From Phycisphaerales bacterium (GTDB taxonomy: Bacteria; Planctomycetota; Phycisphaerae; Phycisphaerales; UBA1924), in assembly GCA_016741915.1 (NCBI GenBank), contig JACVCS010000010.1, positions 1 to 63,691 on the forward strand: DNA of 63,691 nucleotides, written 5' to 3'. A program made the translations under genes and the position numbers. The notes beneath the pieces were generated by a model. The model saw nothing but the letters and a program-made list of their open reading frames with translations, ran no database searches and was not told the origin of the DNA. Positions within the stretch are counted from its first letter, which is position 1; the number at the start of each line of letters is the position of its first letter. Shown here piece by piece: positions 1 to 11,732 of this stretch.

Positions 1-148
1 GTGCGGAACGCTGGGACGGGCGGGGCAGGACCGAAGTTCATGCTCGAACGCGGAAATGACCGATTTCTTGCGGGAGCGCACCGCGCGGGCGTATCCTTGC
101 GCCCGCGAGCGGCTCCGTGCGAGCCCGCACTTCACCGGAGTTGACACC

Positions 149-1114
149 ATGACCGCCCTTCAGCACACCACCACCATCAACCGTCCGACCCTCACCGCGA
201 AACTCTGTGCCCTGCTGCTGCTGGCGGGCACGCTGGGCGCGGGCGGGTGCATCAAGCAGGGCACGTACGACGAGCTTTACGAGGCCAATAAGGCCCTGAC
301 CGCGCAGAACCAGGAACAGCTTGACCGCATCAAGTCGCTGCAGGCCGCCTTGGACGACGCGCGCCGCCGCGGCGGGCGCACCGAGATGTCCGCCTCTGAG
401 GCGAACGCGACGATCACGAGCCTCCGCTCGCAGAACGACGACCTGCTCAAGCGCCTTTCGGAGATGGAATCGCGTCTGGCCGGGCTGAACATGGGCCCGG
501 TGGACAGCGTGACCGACGCCGCCCTCGCGGAGCTCGCCAAGCAGTACGGCGACCTGCTCAGCTACGACAGCGCCCGCGGGATGCTGCGGTTCAACAGCGA
601 CCTGACCTTCGCCTCGGGCTCGTTCGAGCTCACCAGCGGCGCACGGCAGAGCCTCGAAGCCTTCGGGCGGATCCTCCGCGAGTTGCCCTCGGCTCAGCAG
701 TACGACGTGAAGGTCGTCGGTCACACCGACAGCCAGCCCGTCAGCGGGCGCGCGGGCCGGCCTTTCAAGGACAACATCGAGCTGTCGGCCTTCCGCGCCA
801 TCTCGGTGCGCAACTTCATCGTCAGCCAGGGTCTGGCGGCGAACCGGGCCGAGTTCGCCGGGTTCGGTGAGTTCCGCCCGCTGGTGCAGAACAGCGCCAA
901 CGGCAACACCCCCGCCAACCGCCGGGTCGAGGTCTTCCTGACCCGCAGCACGCTGCCCGAGGGTTCGCTGGGGATGCCCGCGGCGGTCGCCCGCCGAGCG
1001 GTCGCGCCCAGCACGCCGCGCCCCGCGACGCCCGCGGGCACGAACACCGCCACGCCCGCCGCGCCGACCCCGGCGCCGAGCAAGCCCTCGACCGATCCGG
1101 ATATCGTCAAGTAA
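149..1114 (+). CDS. OmpA-family peptidoglycan-binding lipoprotein
   Basis: Predicted outer-membrane or periplasmic lipoprotein that would tether the envelope to peptidoglycan. The 321-residue product starts at the ATG at 149. An N-terminal hydrophobic stretch ends in a lipobox (GAGGC, Cys about residue 34). A polar coiled-coil-prone segment rich in Gln, Leu, Arg and Glu follows (about 40-130), then an OmpA C-terminal domain (about 150-275) with GHTDSQP and the closing NRRVEVFL motif. The tail is low-complexity Pro/Ala/Thr. The upstream in-frame extension to 56 is unlikely because it would bury the signal peptide. The gene is followed by a strong terminator and appears monocistronic. This architecture resembles Pal/OmpA-like proteins. 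Which Tol or flagellar partner it serves is not visible. Confidence 0.88.
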   Translation: MTALQHTTTINRPTLTAKLCALLLLAGTLGAGGCIKQGTYDELYEANKALTAQNQEQLDRIKSLQAALDDARRRGGRTEMSASEANATITSLRSQNDDLLKRLSEMESRLAGLNMGPVDSVTDAALAELAKQYGDLLSYDSARGMLRFNSDLTFASGSFELTSGARQSLEAFGRILRELPSAQQYDVKVVGHTDSQPVSGRAGRPFKDNIELSAFRAISVRNFIVSQGLAANRAEFAGFGEFRPLVQNSANGNTPANRRVEVFLTRSTLPEGSLGMPAAVARRAVAPSTPRPATPAGTNTATPAAPTPAPSKPSTDPDIVK

Positions 1115-1160
1115 TCGAACCGACGACGCGGTGAGCGCCGCGGATTGAAATGAAAACACG

Positions 1161-1199
1161 AACGCCCGGGATGAACTTCCCGGGCGTTTTTTGTTTTTG
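1161..1199 (+). terminator. Intrinsic terminator after the OmpA-like gene
   Basis: A perfect 10-bp stem (AACGCCCGGG at 1161-1170 with CCCGGGCGTT at 1179-1188) and an 8-nt loop are followed by a T-rich tract. It lies about 45 nt past the stop codon. The reverse strand also has a T-containing tail, so it could act for the opposing respiratory operon too. Confidence 0.93.
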
Positions 1200-1433
1200 G
1201 TGTTGGGCACGTTGGTTGGTCAGGTTTCTTTGCGCCACGCGGAGCGTGGCTCGACCTTCACTCGCCACGCGGAGCGTGGCGGTACCCCGGAGATTCAGCG
1301 CCGGCGGGCGTCTTTTTGTTTTTTGGTGCTGGTCTCGTTGGTTGTTCAGGTTTCTTTGCGCCACGCGGAGCGTGGCTTGACCTTCACTCGCCACGCGGAG
1401 CGTGGCGGTACCCCGGAGATTCAGCGCCGGCGG
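1187..1433. repeat. Tandem ~120-bp repeat carrying four GCCACGC hairpins
   Basis: Two near-identical copies (about 1187-1307 and 1312-1433) each hold two copies of the palindrome GCCACGCGGAGCGTGGC, a 7-bp stem with a GGA loop. Copy 2 runs into the final codons of the gene ending at 1421, and copy 1 repeats the same bases, so the duplication took in the 3' end of that gene. The element lies between converging genes. It resembles REP-type sequences, but no transposase is nearby. This fills the 306-nt gap between the flanking genes together with the terminator. Confidence 0.85.
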
Positions 1434-2383
1434 ACGGTGCTGCTGAGCATCAGGCCCACGCCGAGGGTGAGGGTCAGCACGCCCACGCCCGCGGCGGGGA
1501 GGGTCCAGCCCATGCCCGGGGTGTCGTCGGTGCCGTCGACGGCGTCGACTTTGTAGCGGTAGCGCGAGACCTGCGACTTGGGGACGGCGAAGAGGGCGGC
1601 CCCCCACTCCCAGGAGCGTTCCTGCAGCATCTCAACCTGCGTGAGGCGGGGGCCGACGGGGGGAAGCTCGGGGACGGGCTTGCCTTGCTTGGCGAGGTCC
1701 TCGCGTGCATAGACCTCCGCGGGGAGGCGGCCGCGGCGATCGGGGAACTGTACGACGCGGGCGCTCAGTGAGCCGTCGGGGTTGAACTCGATGATGTCGA
1801 AGGTCCAGTCCTTCACGCGCACCGCGCCCCAGGTCTGCGCGTCGTACCCCTCGGCGCCGCGGCGGTTGACCACGGCGTAGCGCACGCCCTTGCCCGTGCT
1901 TGCGCCGGGGTCGAGCTTGCCGTCTTTCAGCGGCGCGAAGGCCAGCGGCGCGAGCCACTCCTCGTAGACCGACAGGTCCTTGAAGGCGTTGACGGCGGGT
2001 GGATTGACACGCAGCAGAACGGAGGCGCCGGGGAAAGGTTGAGCATTTGGCGCGATCGAGAGCGTGGTGCGTTTGTCCTTCGTGACGGCGGTGGCGGAAT
2101 CAACCGGGCTGGCGGCGTAGGTGATCTGCACCGTGTTGACGGGGACGGGTTTGTTGTCTTCGGTGGTGGCGCTGGCGCTGGCGGGGTCGATGACGTCGGC
2201 GATGTTCACGGCCCGGCCGTGGGCGAAGGAGTCGCGCGCGTAGGAGCGTTCGAAGTGCCACTGCGCCGGCGGGTTGGCCTCGTTGAAGGTGCGGACGCGA
2301 TGGGCCATGTTCCAGCCGGAGTATCCGACGAGGGCGATGGAGGAGATGCTCAGCACGAGCCCGACGGAAAGGGCGGTGTTCAT
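1421..2383 (-). CDS. Membrane protein of unknown function, last gene of the respiratory cluster
   Basis: I do not recognise the family. The 320-residue product starts at the ATG at 2383. It has an N-terminal membrane segment (about 5-25), a large soluble region presumably outside the cytoplasm, and a second membrane segment near the C-terminus (about 290-315) before a basic end. No cysteine or heme motif is visible. It is downstream of, and in line with, the oxidase subunit genes, so a role in assembly or as an accessory subunit is possible by context only. The upstream in-frame extension is repeat sequence and was not used. The last codons lie inside a tandem repeat. Confidence 0.7.
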   Translation of the reverse strand: MNTALSVGLVLSISSIALVGYSGWNMAHRVRTFNEANPPAQWHFERSYARDSFAHGRAVNIADVIDPASASATTEDNKPVPVNTVQITYAASPVDSATAVTKDKRTTLSIAPNAQPFPGASVLLRVNPPAVNAFKDLSVYEEWLAPLAFAPLKDGKLDPGASTGKGVRYAVVNRRGAEGYDAQTWGAVRVKDWTFDIIEFNPDGSLSARVVQFPDRRGRLPAEVYAREDLAKQGKPVPELPPVGPRLTQVEMLQERSWEWGAALFAVPKSQVSRYRYKVDAVDGTDDTPGMGWTLPAAGVGVLTLTLGVGLMLSSTVRRR

Positions 2384-2420
2384 GGTTCGAGAATCATTGG
2401 CGGGCCGGAGGGCGGGGGAG

Positions 2421-2495
2421 GAAAGTCGCGAGTGGCAAGTCGCGAGTCGCGAGGGGAAGATCAGTGCTGAGTGCTGAGGGATGCGTGCTGAGTGG
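2421..2495. repeat. 7-nt-period arrays in the leader of the 1421-2383 gene
   Basis: Two short arrays are adjacent. At 2424-2457 the units are GTCGCGA, GTGGCAA, GTCGCGA, GTCGCGA. At 2464-2495 there are repeats of AGTGCTG broken by a diverged unit. Both have a 7-nt period, which does not fit codons. They lie just upstream of the minus-strand gene. Related arrays occur at six other intergenic sites. Confidence 0.75.
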
Positions 2496-2580
2496 AAAAG
2501 AAAACGCGAGCGTGGGTGCACGCTCGCGTTCGGTTTTGGTTGAGCTTGTTGTTTGCTTCGCTTGCGGCCGGCCGAGCGGA

Positions 2581-3522
2581 TCAGTGTCCGGCGGCGGCGG
2601 GCTTGGATTCGCCCGCGCCGTGACCGGCGCCTTTCTCGGAGCCGTGCTCGGCGCCGGCGTGCTCGTCGATTGCGCCGGGGAGTTTCAGGGTGCGGACGGG
2701 GCGGGCGGTCTGGGCGGAGTTTTTGTTGGAGGCGTGCGAGCCGCCGCCGTGGTGCCCGCTGTGGGCCATCGCGAGCACGGCGGGGTTGTCGTGCAGGTAC
2801 GCCTCAACGCCCGCGGAGAGGGGCTTGTCGTTGACTTTGCGTTCGGCGACGACGTTGGCGAGGCGCTGCTGGAGGGTCTTGGTGAGCAGTTCACGGGCGA
2901 GGGGGCGCTTACCGGCGGTCATTGCCTCGCTGAGGATGGTGTCGATCTTCAGGTCGGCCTGCTGACGGGCGAAGGCGACGACGGAGGTGCCCTCGGGAAT
3001 GGTGAGAACGATCTTCTCGTTGACCTTCTCGTTGGTTTCTTTGTTGAACACTTCGCGGGTGCCGATGGTTCGGGTGAGGTTGCCGGTGCCGCCGCGGGTG
3101 ATGTGCTGGCCTTTGTAGTCGTAGATGATGCCGCGGTTTCCGAGGTCGATCATCGTGAAGCCGAGGAAGAAGGCGAAGCAGAAGAGGGTGAAGACGACGA
3201 CGAGGGAGTTGACGGGGTTGTCGTACTTCAGCTGCATGAAGAAGGCGGCGACGACGATGCTCTTGACCACCGCGATGGAGAGGGCAACGGCGACGTTGAC
3301 CCACTGGGGGATCACGATGTTGAAGGTGGCGGCGATCCACTGCTCCGCCAGGGCCGCACCGACGGTGGCGAGGGTGAAGAACATGAGGATGCCCAGCACG
3401 AGGAGGAGGACGCGCCGGGGGACGATGTGGTGCCCGTGCCCGCCGCCGTGCGCGCCGTGGGATGAGCCGTGGGCGGCGTGATCGTGAGCGGTGGTCGCGG
3501 TGGTGGATGCTGCGTGAGCCAT
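2581..3522 (-). CDS. Cytochrome c oxidase subunit IV (caa3 type) with long C-terminal extension
   Basis: Small membrane subunit of the heme-copper oxidase encoded just upstream. The 313-residue protein starts at the ATG at 3522. A His-rich cytoplasmic N-terminus precedes three membrane segments (about 38-60, 70-95, 105-125), including AFFMQLKYDNP, typical of prokaryotic subunit IV (COX4_pro). Normal family members are about 100 residues. Here some 180 extra residues follow, predicted soluble, ending in a His/Gly/Ala-rich tail. The extension has no motif I recognise. Transcribed after ctaE with a gap of about 115 nt. Confidence 0.82.
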   Translation of the reverse strand: MAHAASTTATTAHDHAAHGSSHGAHGGGHGHHIVPRRVLLLVLGILMFFTLATVGAALAEQWIAATFNIVIPQWVNVAVALSIAVVKSIVVAAFFMQLKYDNPVNSLVVVFTLFCFAFFLGFTMIDLGNRGIIYDYKGQHITRGGTGNLTRTIGTREVFNKETNEKVNEKIVLTIPEGTSVVAFARQQADLKIDTILSEAMTAGKRPLARELLTKTLQQRLANVVAERKVNDKPLSAGVEAYLHDNPAVLAMAHSGHHGGGSHASNKNSAQTARPVRTLKLPGAIDEHAGAEHGSEKGAGHGAGESKPAAAGH

Positions 3523-3638
3523 GGTTCGAACTCTTGAATGAGCCGCGGGAAGCGGAGGGGCCTTCTCGGGCGAGCGTGAACAGGAGAGGACGAGCGAACG
3601 GGGAGAAGGGCGAGCGTGCCGATCTTCTGCGAGGGTGA

Positions 3639-4325
<687 letters not shown>

Positions 4326-4455
4326 GGGTGTGCTCGCGAGAGATGAAACGGGTCGTGTTCAGGAAACGTGGACTCAAACGAGGATCAACGATCGGAATCG
4401 GAAGCGTCGGCCTGGGCGGTTGACCCGGACCGACGGGTGATATCAGTGTTTCAGA

Positions 4456-6264
<1,809 letters not shown>

Positions 6265-6431
6265 GGCTTTTCTCTCAATCAAACCCGCCGTTGGGTGGGG
6301 CGGCGGGAACGGATCTTTCGGACTTGATCAGATCGTTGCGATCAGTACACGTTGAAGGCTGAACTCTTCTGAACTTCGGACAAGCTTCGCGGGGGCCTTT
6401 TCAACCCGCGCGAAGGGTTCGGTCTTGGTGA

Positions 6432-7610
6432 TTACTGCTTGGGCTCGGGGGTCTTGCGGTCCTCGTCGGTGGCCTTGCCGGCCAGCTCGCGGAAGTACGC
6501 CACCACGCCCGCCAGTTCACGCTCCTTGAGCTGACCCATGAACGAGGGCATCTGCCCCGCGGCATACCCCGCGTGGATCTTCGCGTTGGGATAGTTGATC
6601 GACTCAAGGATGTAGGTGTTCCAGCCCGCCTCGGTCGAGAAATCGACCTTCTCGCCCGTGTCCACCGACAGCGGCACCGGCTGCAGGTAGAACCCCTTCC
6701 ATGAGGGGCCGGTGCCCTTCGAGCCGTCGACGCTGTGGCAGGTAGCGCAGCGCTGCGCGTGGACGTATTTGCCCACATCCACCAGCGAGAGCTTGTCGGC
6801 CATGTTACCCCACTCCTCCACGGTCTTCATGTACTCGTCCATGGGCAGCACGCGGAGAATCGCGGCCATTTCGCTGTGGCTGGTGCCGCAGTATTCGGCG
6901 CAGAAGATGTAGTGGTCGCGGCCCTTTTCGCCGGGCTTCTTGCCGATGCTCCCCGCGGCCGAGAGCGCCGGGTCGGAGTTCTGCGGCGTGAAGGTCATCG
7001 AGGTGTAGCGGTTGGGGAAGAGGTCCATCTTCAGCCGCATGTCCGGGATGTAGAACGAGTGCATCACGTCCTTGGACTTGAGCTGGAACTTCACAGGGAC
7101 ACCCTCGGGCACGACGATGACCTTGACGGGCGCGTTGCCGCGCTGCCCGGTCTTCTGCGTCTCGCCCGGCTTGGTCACCAGCAGGTCGTCGAGGTAGACG
7201 GTCTGGCCCGAGCCCGCGCCGTTGGGGTACAGCACGTCCCAGTTCCACTTGTACCCGGTGACGTCGATGTTGATGGCGTTGCCCTTGGCGACCTGTGAGT
7301 TGATGTAGCCGTAGAAGCCCCAGAAGAAGATGAACGTCACGACGATCAGCGGCCCGACGACCCAACTGACCTCCAGGAAGGTGTTGTGGTTGGGGGTGCG
7401 GATCGGTGCAACGCCCGGCTTGCGGCGCCAGCGCCACGCCCAGTAGCACATGGGCACCATCAGCGCCACGAAGCTGATGATGCACACCCACATGATGAAC
7501 ATGAACAGACCGTCGACCGAGGGCGAAAGGTCGCTGTTGCCGGGCTTCAGCCACAGCTTCGTCAGCCAGTCTCGTTCGGAGGCAAGGGTCAACATCAGCG
7601 TGCTCTTCAT
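6432..7610 (-). CDS. ctaC: Cytochrome c oxidase subunit II fused to cytochrome c (caa3 type)
   Basis: Accepts electrons and passes them to subunit I. The 392-residue product has two N-terminal membrane helices (about 30-55 and 75-100). A cupredoxin domain carries the binuclear CuA site CAEYCGTSHSEM (ligand pattern C-x3-C-x3-H-x2-M). A C-terminal class I cytochrome c domain has the heme motif CATCH and a later Met-containing segment near GQMPSFMG. The fused cytochrome makes this a caa3 enzyme. Its ATG overlaps the stop of the SCO gene by 4 nt, suggesting translational coupling of assembly factor and CuA subunit. Confidence 0.95.
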   Translation of the reverse strand: MKSTLMLTLASERDWLTKLWLKPGNSDLSPSVDGLFMFIMWVCIISFVALMVPMCYWAWRWRRKPGVAPIRTPNHNTFLEVSWVVGPLIVVTFIFFWGFYGYINSQVAKGNAINIDVTGYKWNWDVLYPNGAGSGQTVYLDDLLVTKPGETQKTGQRGNAPVKVIVVPEGVPVKFQLKSKDVMHSFYIPDMRLKMDLFPNRYTSMTFTPQNSDPALSAAGSIGKKPGEKGRDHYIFCAEYCGTSHSEMAAILRVLPMDEYMKTVEEWGNMADKLSLVDVGKYVHAQRCATCHSVDGSKGTGPSWKGFYLQPVPLSVDTGEKVDFSTEAGWNTYILESINYPNAKIHAGYAAGQMPSFMGQLKERELAGVVAYFRELAGKATDEDRKTPEPKQ

Positions 7611-8791
7611 GAGGCTCTCCCGGCGCTCGATAGAGCGGATGGGTTGTGCAGGAGGTCGTTCGGTGGGTTTGTCTTCGCCCCTCCCGCGGTCCGGGCTGAG
7701 GCGTTCAATCCGAGTTCGTTCACACCCGCGGCATTGCCCGCGGTCTTCTTGCTCCGCAGCGCCCGACGCTTTCGGCGTTCACCCACCCACAGCAGCCCGA
7801 CAACGCCGAAGACGATGGTCATCGTGATGGTGCCGCCGATGCGCATGACCTTCACCGCCGACATCACGTAGCTGTTGGCGTTGGGGTCCCACATGTAGCA
7901 CCACATCATCACGCGTTCGAGCGTCGAACCGACCTTCCCCTGCCCGGCTTCGATGAGCGCCAGGCGGAGGTTGCGCTCGGGGTACTCGATGCCGTAGAGA
8001 TAGCGGGAGATGGTGCCGTCGGGCGAGAGCACGAAGATGACCGACCCGTGCGAGTATTCGTTGGACTCGGGGAGGTAGCGGTACGCGAAGCCCAACGCGT
8101 CGGCAAGGCGGCGTGTGTCCATCGCGCTCTGTGTCGCCAACACCGCGTAGCCCTTCTCGATGGACTCCGCGAGCTTGATCGCTTCGGGATCTTTCGATGC
8201 GCGGGCCTTCTCGGGCTGATAGCGCCCGTACGAGGCGAGCATCCCTTCGCGCGCGGTGTTCGCCAGCTCGGGCTTCTCCGACGGATCGAACCCCACGATC
8301 ACCGCGTTGAAGTCCTTGCCCACGGTCAGGTCCGTCAGGCGATCGATCGACTCGCCCAGCTTCGCCCGCACCATCTTGCACAGCATCGGGCAGCGGTAGT
8401 ACACCATCGCGATGACCACCGGCTTGCCCTGGTTGAACCAGTCGCCGATCTTCACCGCCTTGCCCTGATGGTCCAGCAGCTCGACATCGAGCGGGATCTT
8501 CTTGCCCAGGTGCTCGACAACCTCGAGGCCCTTGAGCGCATCGGGCTTCTCGGTGGCGATGTCGTCGAAGGCGCTGATCGGTGCGGTCGCATTCGGCGGC
8601 GTGGGCGACGCACTCGGCGTCGTCGTCGCCGCGGCGGGTGAGGGGTTCAAGCCAAAGGCCCTCGGCGTAACACCCGCGATCATCGCCACCGACAGCATCG
8701 AGGCAACAGCCGCCGCGAGCGCACCGCGGCCCGGACGACGGCTCGTGGGGTTGGTGCGTTTCGTCGGGTTGGTCGTCACGGTGCGGGTCAT
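7607..8791 (-). CDS. SCO1/SenC-type copper chaperone for the CuA site
   Basis: Thioredoxin-fold protein that delivers copper to, or reduces, the CuA centre of subunit II. The 394-residue product has an N-terminal signal or anchor (about 28-48), a Pro/Thr linker, and a SCO domain with the metal-binding CPMLC motif (C-x3-C) and the distal conserved His in NEYSHGSVIF. It is longer than usual SCO proteins: a C-terminal membrane helix (about 325-345) and basic/Ala-rich tail have been added. It overlaps ctaC by 4 nt, which fits the proposed role. Confidence 0.92.
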   Translation of the reverse strand: MTRTVTTNPTKRTNPTSRRPGRGALAAAVASMLSVAMIAGVTPRAFGLNPSPAAATTTPSASPTPPNATAPISAFDDIATEKPDALKGLEVVEHLGKKIPLDVELLDHQGKAVKIGDWFNQGKPVVIAMVYYRCPMLCKMVRAKLGESIDRLTDLTVGKDFNAVIVGFDPSEKPELANTAREGMLASYGRYQPEKARASKDPEAIKLAESIEKGYAVLATQSAMDTRRLADALGFAYRYLPESNEYSHGSVIFVLSPDGTISRYLYGIEYPERNLRLALIEAGQGKVGSTLERVMMWCYMWDPNANSYVMSAVKVMRIGGTITMTIVFGVVGLLWVGERRKRRALRSKKTAGNAAGVNELGLNASARTAGGAKTNPPNDLLHNPSALSSAGRAS

Positions 8792-8858
8792 GTCACTTGA
8801 TACGTCTGCGGGGGGTGAACTGGACGGTTCGATCGGCCTTGGTTTCGCCCTTTGGTTC

Positions 8859-9299
8859 TTACTTGCTCGCGGGCTTGGCGTAGTTGTCTTCGACCTTCTT
8901 CATCGCGTCCTCGATCGGCAGGCGGACGGTGCCGGCCTCCGGTCGGGTCACCGCGTACTGCTTGCTCTTGAACTGCGTGTCGAGGATCTCCGACCGACGC
9001 GCCAGCGCCTCGGCCTGGATGGGCGGGGCCTTGCTGAGGTCCGCCGTGGCGACCTTCTCCGGATACTCCACGCGGAGGGTCTTCATCTGGTTGAGGTACC
9101 AGTTGAAGTACACCACCGTCGCGATCACCGCGCCGACGACGATCAGGAAACCGCCGAAGCCGAAGACCAGCACCGACTTCGAGTCGATCTGCTCAGCATG
9201 GGCTTCCTGCGGGCGCTCGTCGGCCGAGTGCGTGTGCCAGGCGTCGATCGCGTCGGGCGAAACCGGTGTTTCGTGAGCGTGATGGGTTGAGTGGCTCAT
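8859..9299 (-). CDS. Small single-pass membrane protein between ACIII and oxidase genes
   Basis: A 146-residue protein starting at the ATG at 9299. A His-rich cytoplasmic N-terminus is followed by one strong membrane segment (about 45-70) and a polar periplasmic domain of about 75 residues with no cysteines. I cannot assign a family. Its invariant-looking position between actF and the SCO gene suggests a small accessory subunit or a factor linking Alternative Complex III to the oxidase. That is contextual inference only. Confidence 0.7.
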   Translation of the reverse strand: MSHSTHHAHETPVSPDAIDAWHTHSADERPQEAHAEQIDSKSVLVFGFGGFLIVVGAVIATVVYFNWYLNQMKTLRVEYPEKVATADLSKAPPIQAEALARRSEILDTQFKSKQYAVTRPEAGTVRLPIEDAMKKVEDNYAKPASK

Positions 9300-9375
9300 G
9301 GTTCTGGTCCCTCGCGAGGGGGGGCGAGTGTCCGTTTCGTTGTTCAAGAAGGCTTCGGTCAAGCGGGAACGGTGA

Positions 9376-10731
9376 TCAGACGTAGTTCTTGTGTGTGGCG
9401 GCCTCGGGCAGGCGCGGGTCCTTCAGCGGGATCAGCGGAACGCGCGACATCTTCCAGATCGCCGCCGCCAGCAGGATGAAGACCGGGCCCAGCGCACCGG
9501 TGAAGTCGACCCACGTCAGGCCCAGCGTGGTCTCGGAGATCGTCACCACGTCGTTCGGCGCGATGTACTTATCCGGATAGACCATGGGGCGGACGATCCA
9601 GAAGAAGTCGACGATCTGCATGACCAGTAGCCAGACCGCGAAGAGGCTGATGAGCGTGAAAGACTGCTTGCTCTTGCGGATGATCAGCAGGGGGAAGGGC
9701 GCCAGGAAGTGCCCGATGCACAGGATCCAGAAGACGGGGGTCCAGGCGTTGGTCAGCGAGCCGCCGCCGCGCTGGAGAACCCACGCGGTCTCTTCGGGGA
9801 TGTTCGCGTACCAGATCAGGAAGTACTGGCTGAAGGCCACGTACGCCCAGAAGACCATGAACGCGAGCATGAGCTTGCCCAGGTCGTGGCTGTGCTCCTG
9901 CGTGAAGAGCCCTTCCAACTTGCCGCTGGAGCGGATGAGGACCATCAGCAGCGCCAGCACCGCGATGGCCGAGAGCATGCACCCGGCGAAGAAGTAAACG
10001 CCGAACATGGTGCTGAACCAGTGGAAGTCGAGGGTCTTCAGCAGGTCAACACCCGCGAAGGCCGTCACGAGCGCGAAGGCGAGGATGCCCCAGGCGCTGG
10101 TCCACGAGGCCTTGTTGCTGAGGGACTTCTCGCCGGTCTTGTCCTGCGTCAGCGAGTAGCCGCGAAGGCGGAAGGCGAGGTAGCACCAGACGACGAAGTA
10201 GACGACGAGCCGGGCGTAGAACGCCGTGGGGTTGAGGAACGCGCTCTTGGCTTGCAGCAGCGTGTCGGTCTTCGCCAGCGCCGGGTCGAACCACTTGAAG
10301 AGCTTGCCGCCGAAGAAAACGATCGGCAGCGCGAAGATCACACCCAGGGGCATGAGCGAAGCAAGGTTCTCGGCTTGGCGGCGGATCGTCACCGACCAGC
10401 CCGCCTTCACCAGGTGCATGATCAGCACGAACGCCAGCGCGCCCAGCATGATCCCCAGCGCCGTGATGAACCCGACGTGGTAGCTCGCCATCGCGTGCTT
10501 GGCGGCCTTGGCGGCCTTCTCGCCCTCGCCACCGGCGACGAACGGATACGCCGCGGTCAGACCCAGGCACGCCACACCCGCGACACCGAGAAGGCCCATT
10601 AGGCCCTTGCCCCAGCCCGCGGGCAGGTGCGTGTTCTCGTGACGCAGCAGCGCCGGGTCAACCCCGTGCGCATGGGCGGCGGCGTGATCACCGCTCTGAG
10701 AATCGGACATGTGCGAAGTGAGCTGGCTCAC
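9376..10731 (-). CDS. actF: Alternative Complex III membrane subunit ActF
   Basis: NrfD-like polytopic subunit of the quinol:cytochrome c oxidoreductase, about 451 residues with around ten helices. The protein resembles ActC in layout but is shorter and more diverged, as known for ActF. It begins with a polar, His-containing N-terminus. Its ATG overlaps the stop of actE (ATGA at 10728-10731). An in-frame Met seven codons in is an alternative start. It is the last act gene before the small membrane protein. Confidence 0.88.
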   Translation of the reverse strand: MSQLTSHMSDSQSGDHAAAHAHGVDPALLRHENTHLPAGWGKGLMGLLGVAGVACLGLTAAYPFVAGGEGEKAAKAAKHAMASYHVGFITALGIMLGALAFVLIMHLVKAGWSVTIRRQAENLASLMPLGVIFALPIVFFGGKLFKWFDPALAKTDTLLQAKSAFLNPTAFYARLVVYFVVWCYLAFRLRGYSLTQDKTGEKSLSNKASWTSAWGILAFALVTAFAGVDLLKTLDFHWFSTMFGVYFFAGCMLSAIAVLALLMVLIRSSGKLEGLFTQEHSHDLGKLMLAFMVFWAYVAFSQYFLIWYANIPEETAWVLQRGGGSLTNAWTPVFWILCIGHFLAPFPLLIIRKSKQSFTLISLFAVWLLVMQIVDFFWIVRPMVYPDKYIAPNDVVTISETTLGLTWVDFTGALGPVFILLAAAIWKMSRVPLIPLKDPRLPEAATHKNYV

Positions 10732-11630
10732 GGCTGCTTCTCCGGGGTCGTGTTCTGCTGTTTCTTCTGGGCCGCCTCAGCCGCCTTGCGGGCCGCCTCG
10801 GCCTCCGCGGCGCGCTGCGCCTCTTCCCACTTGCGCTTCGCCTCGTCGATGAGCTTCTGCACGTCGCCGCGCTTGTCCGCGGGGACGTCGATATTCAGCT
10901 TGCCGTCCTCGGTGGCTTGCAGCACGCGGATGTACGCGACGATCGCCCAGGTGTCTTCGAACGAAAGGGCGTGCCCGTACCCGGGCATCTTGGCGCCGTT
11001 CTCCACGCCGTTGCGTGCGACGGAGAAGATGTACCCGTCCTTGCCGGTCTTGCCCTCGACGGTCTTTTTCGCTTTGGTCTGCGGGTCTTCGACGGTCTCG
11101 GTGTAGCCGTGCTTGTACTTGCCGTCGTGGAAGTTCGGCAGCGGGTACGACCACTGCTCGCCGACCATCCCCTTGCCGTGCCCGTCGTAGTTGTGGCATA
11201 CGGCGCAGTAGATGTTGTACCGCTCCTGCCCGCGGGTGAGCAGCTTCGCGTCGACCTTCACCGAGGGCGGGATCATCGCGATGTACTCGCCCTGCGCGTT
11301 CACGCCGCGGTAGAACGCGTCGTCCTCACGCAGCAGGTGCGCCCGGTCCCCCGCGTCGGTCCGCGAGTAGGCCGAGAACGCAACCGTCCCGTCCACCGGA
11401 CGACGCATCGCGCGCCCGTCCTCGAAGAGCTCGGTCTTCGTCTGCGGCTTGAACTTGGGCGAATCGTCCATGTCCGGGAAGAACTGGCGCGGGCGGCCTT
11501 CGAACCGGTCGCCCCGGCAACCGCCCATCACGAGCACCCCGCCCAGTGTCGCCAGCAGCACAGCCGCAGCGCCCAGCGCCCGCACGCTCTGCCGATCGGT
11601 CCGAGTTGTTGTCCGCTTGGTGCTGCTCAT
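10728..11630 (-). CDS. actE: Alternative Complex III monoheme cytochrome c subunit ActE (lipoprotein)
   Basis: Predicted electron exit subunit of ACIII. Starting at the ATG at 11630 gives 300 residues, with a signal peptide ending in a lipobox (VMGGC), which anchors it on the periplasmic face. One class I heme motif, CAVCH, lies near residue 140, and a distal Met sits within GAKMPGYGHA. The C-terminal 50 residues are an Ala/Lys/Glu/Gln-rich, helix-prone tail, which is unusual for ActE. The upstream in-frame extension to 11714 was rejected because it would precede the signal peptide. Confidence 0.9.
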   Translation of the reverse strand: MSSTKRTTTRTDRQSVRALGAAAVLLATLGGVLVMGGCRGDRFEGRPRQFFPDMDDSPKFKPQTKTELFEDGRAMRRPVDGTVAFSAYSRTDAGDRAHLLREDDAFYRGVNAQGEYIAMIPPSVKVDAKLLTRGQERYNIYCAVCHNYDGHGKGMVGEQWSYPLPNFHDGKYKHGYTETVEDPQTKAKKTVEGKTGKDGYIFSVARNGVENGAKMPGYGHALSFEDTWAIVAYIRVLQATEDGKLNIDVPADKRGDVQKLIDEAKRKWEEAQRAAEAEAARKAAEAAQKKQQNTTPEKQP

Positions 11631-11732
11631 GGCTGACTTGCTCCGACGCCCCGAATCCCCGAACTCCGCAATCCCGTCTTCTCTCACACTCAACCGATCC
11701 ACCGACCTTCGCACTTCGCTTTCGATCCGCGC

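Noticed and set aside
1..41. Start of a minus-strand gene running off the left edge (ATG at 41)
   Set aside because: Only 13 codons are visible, with no ribosome-binding site and no family signal.
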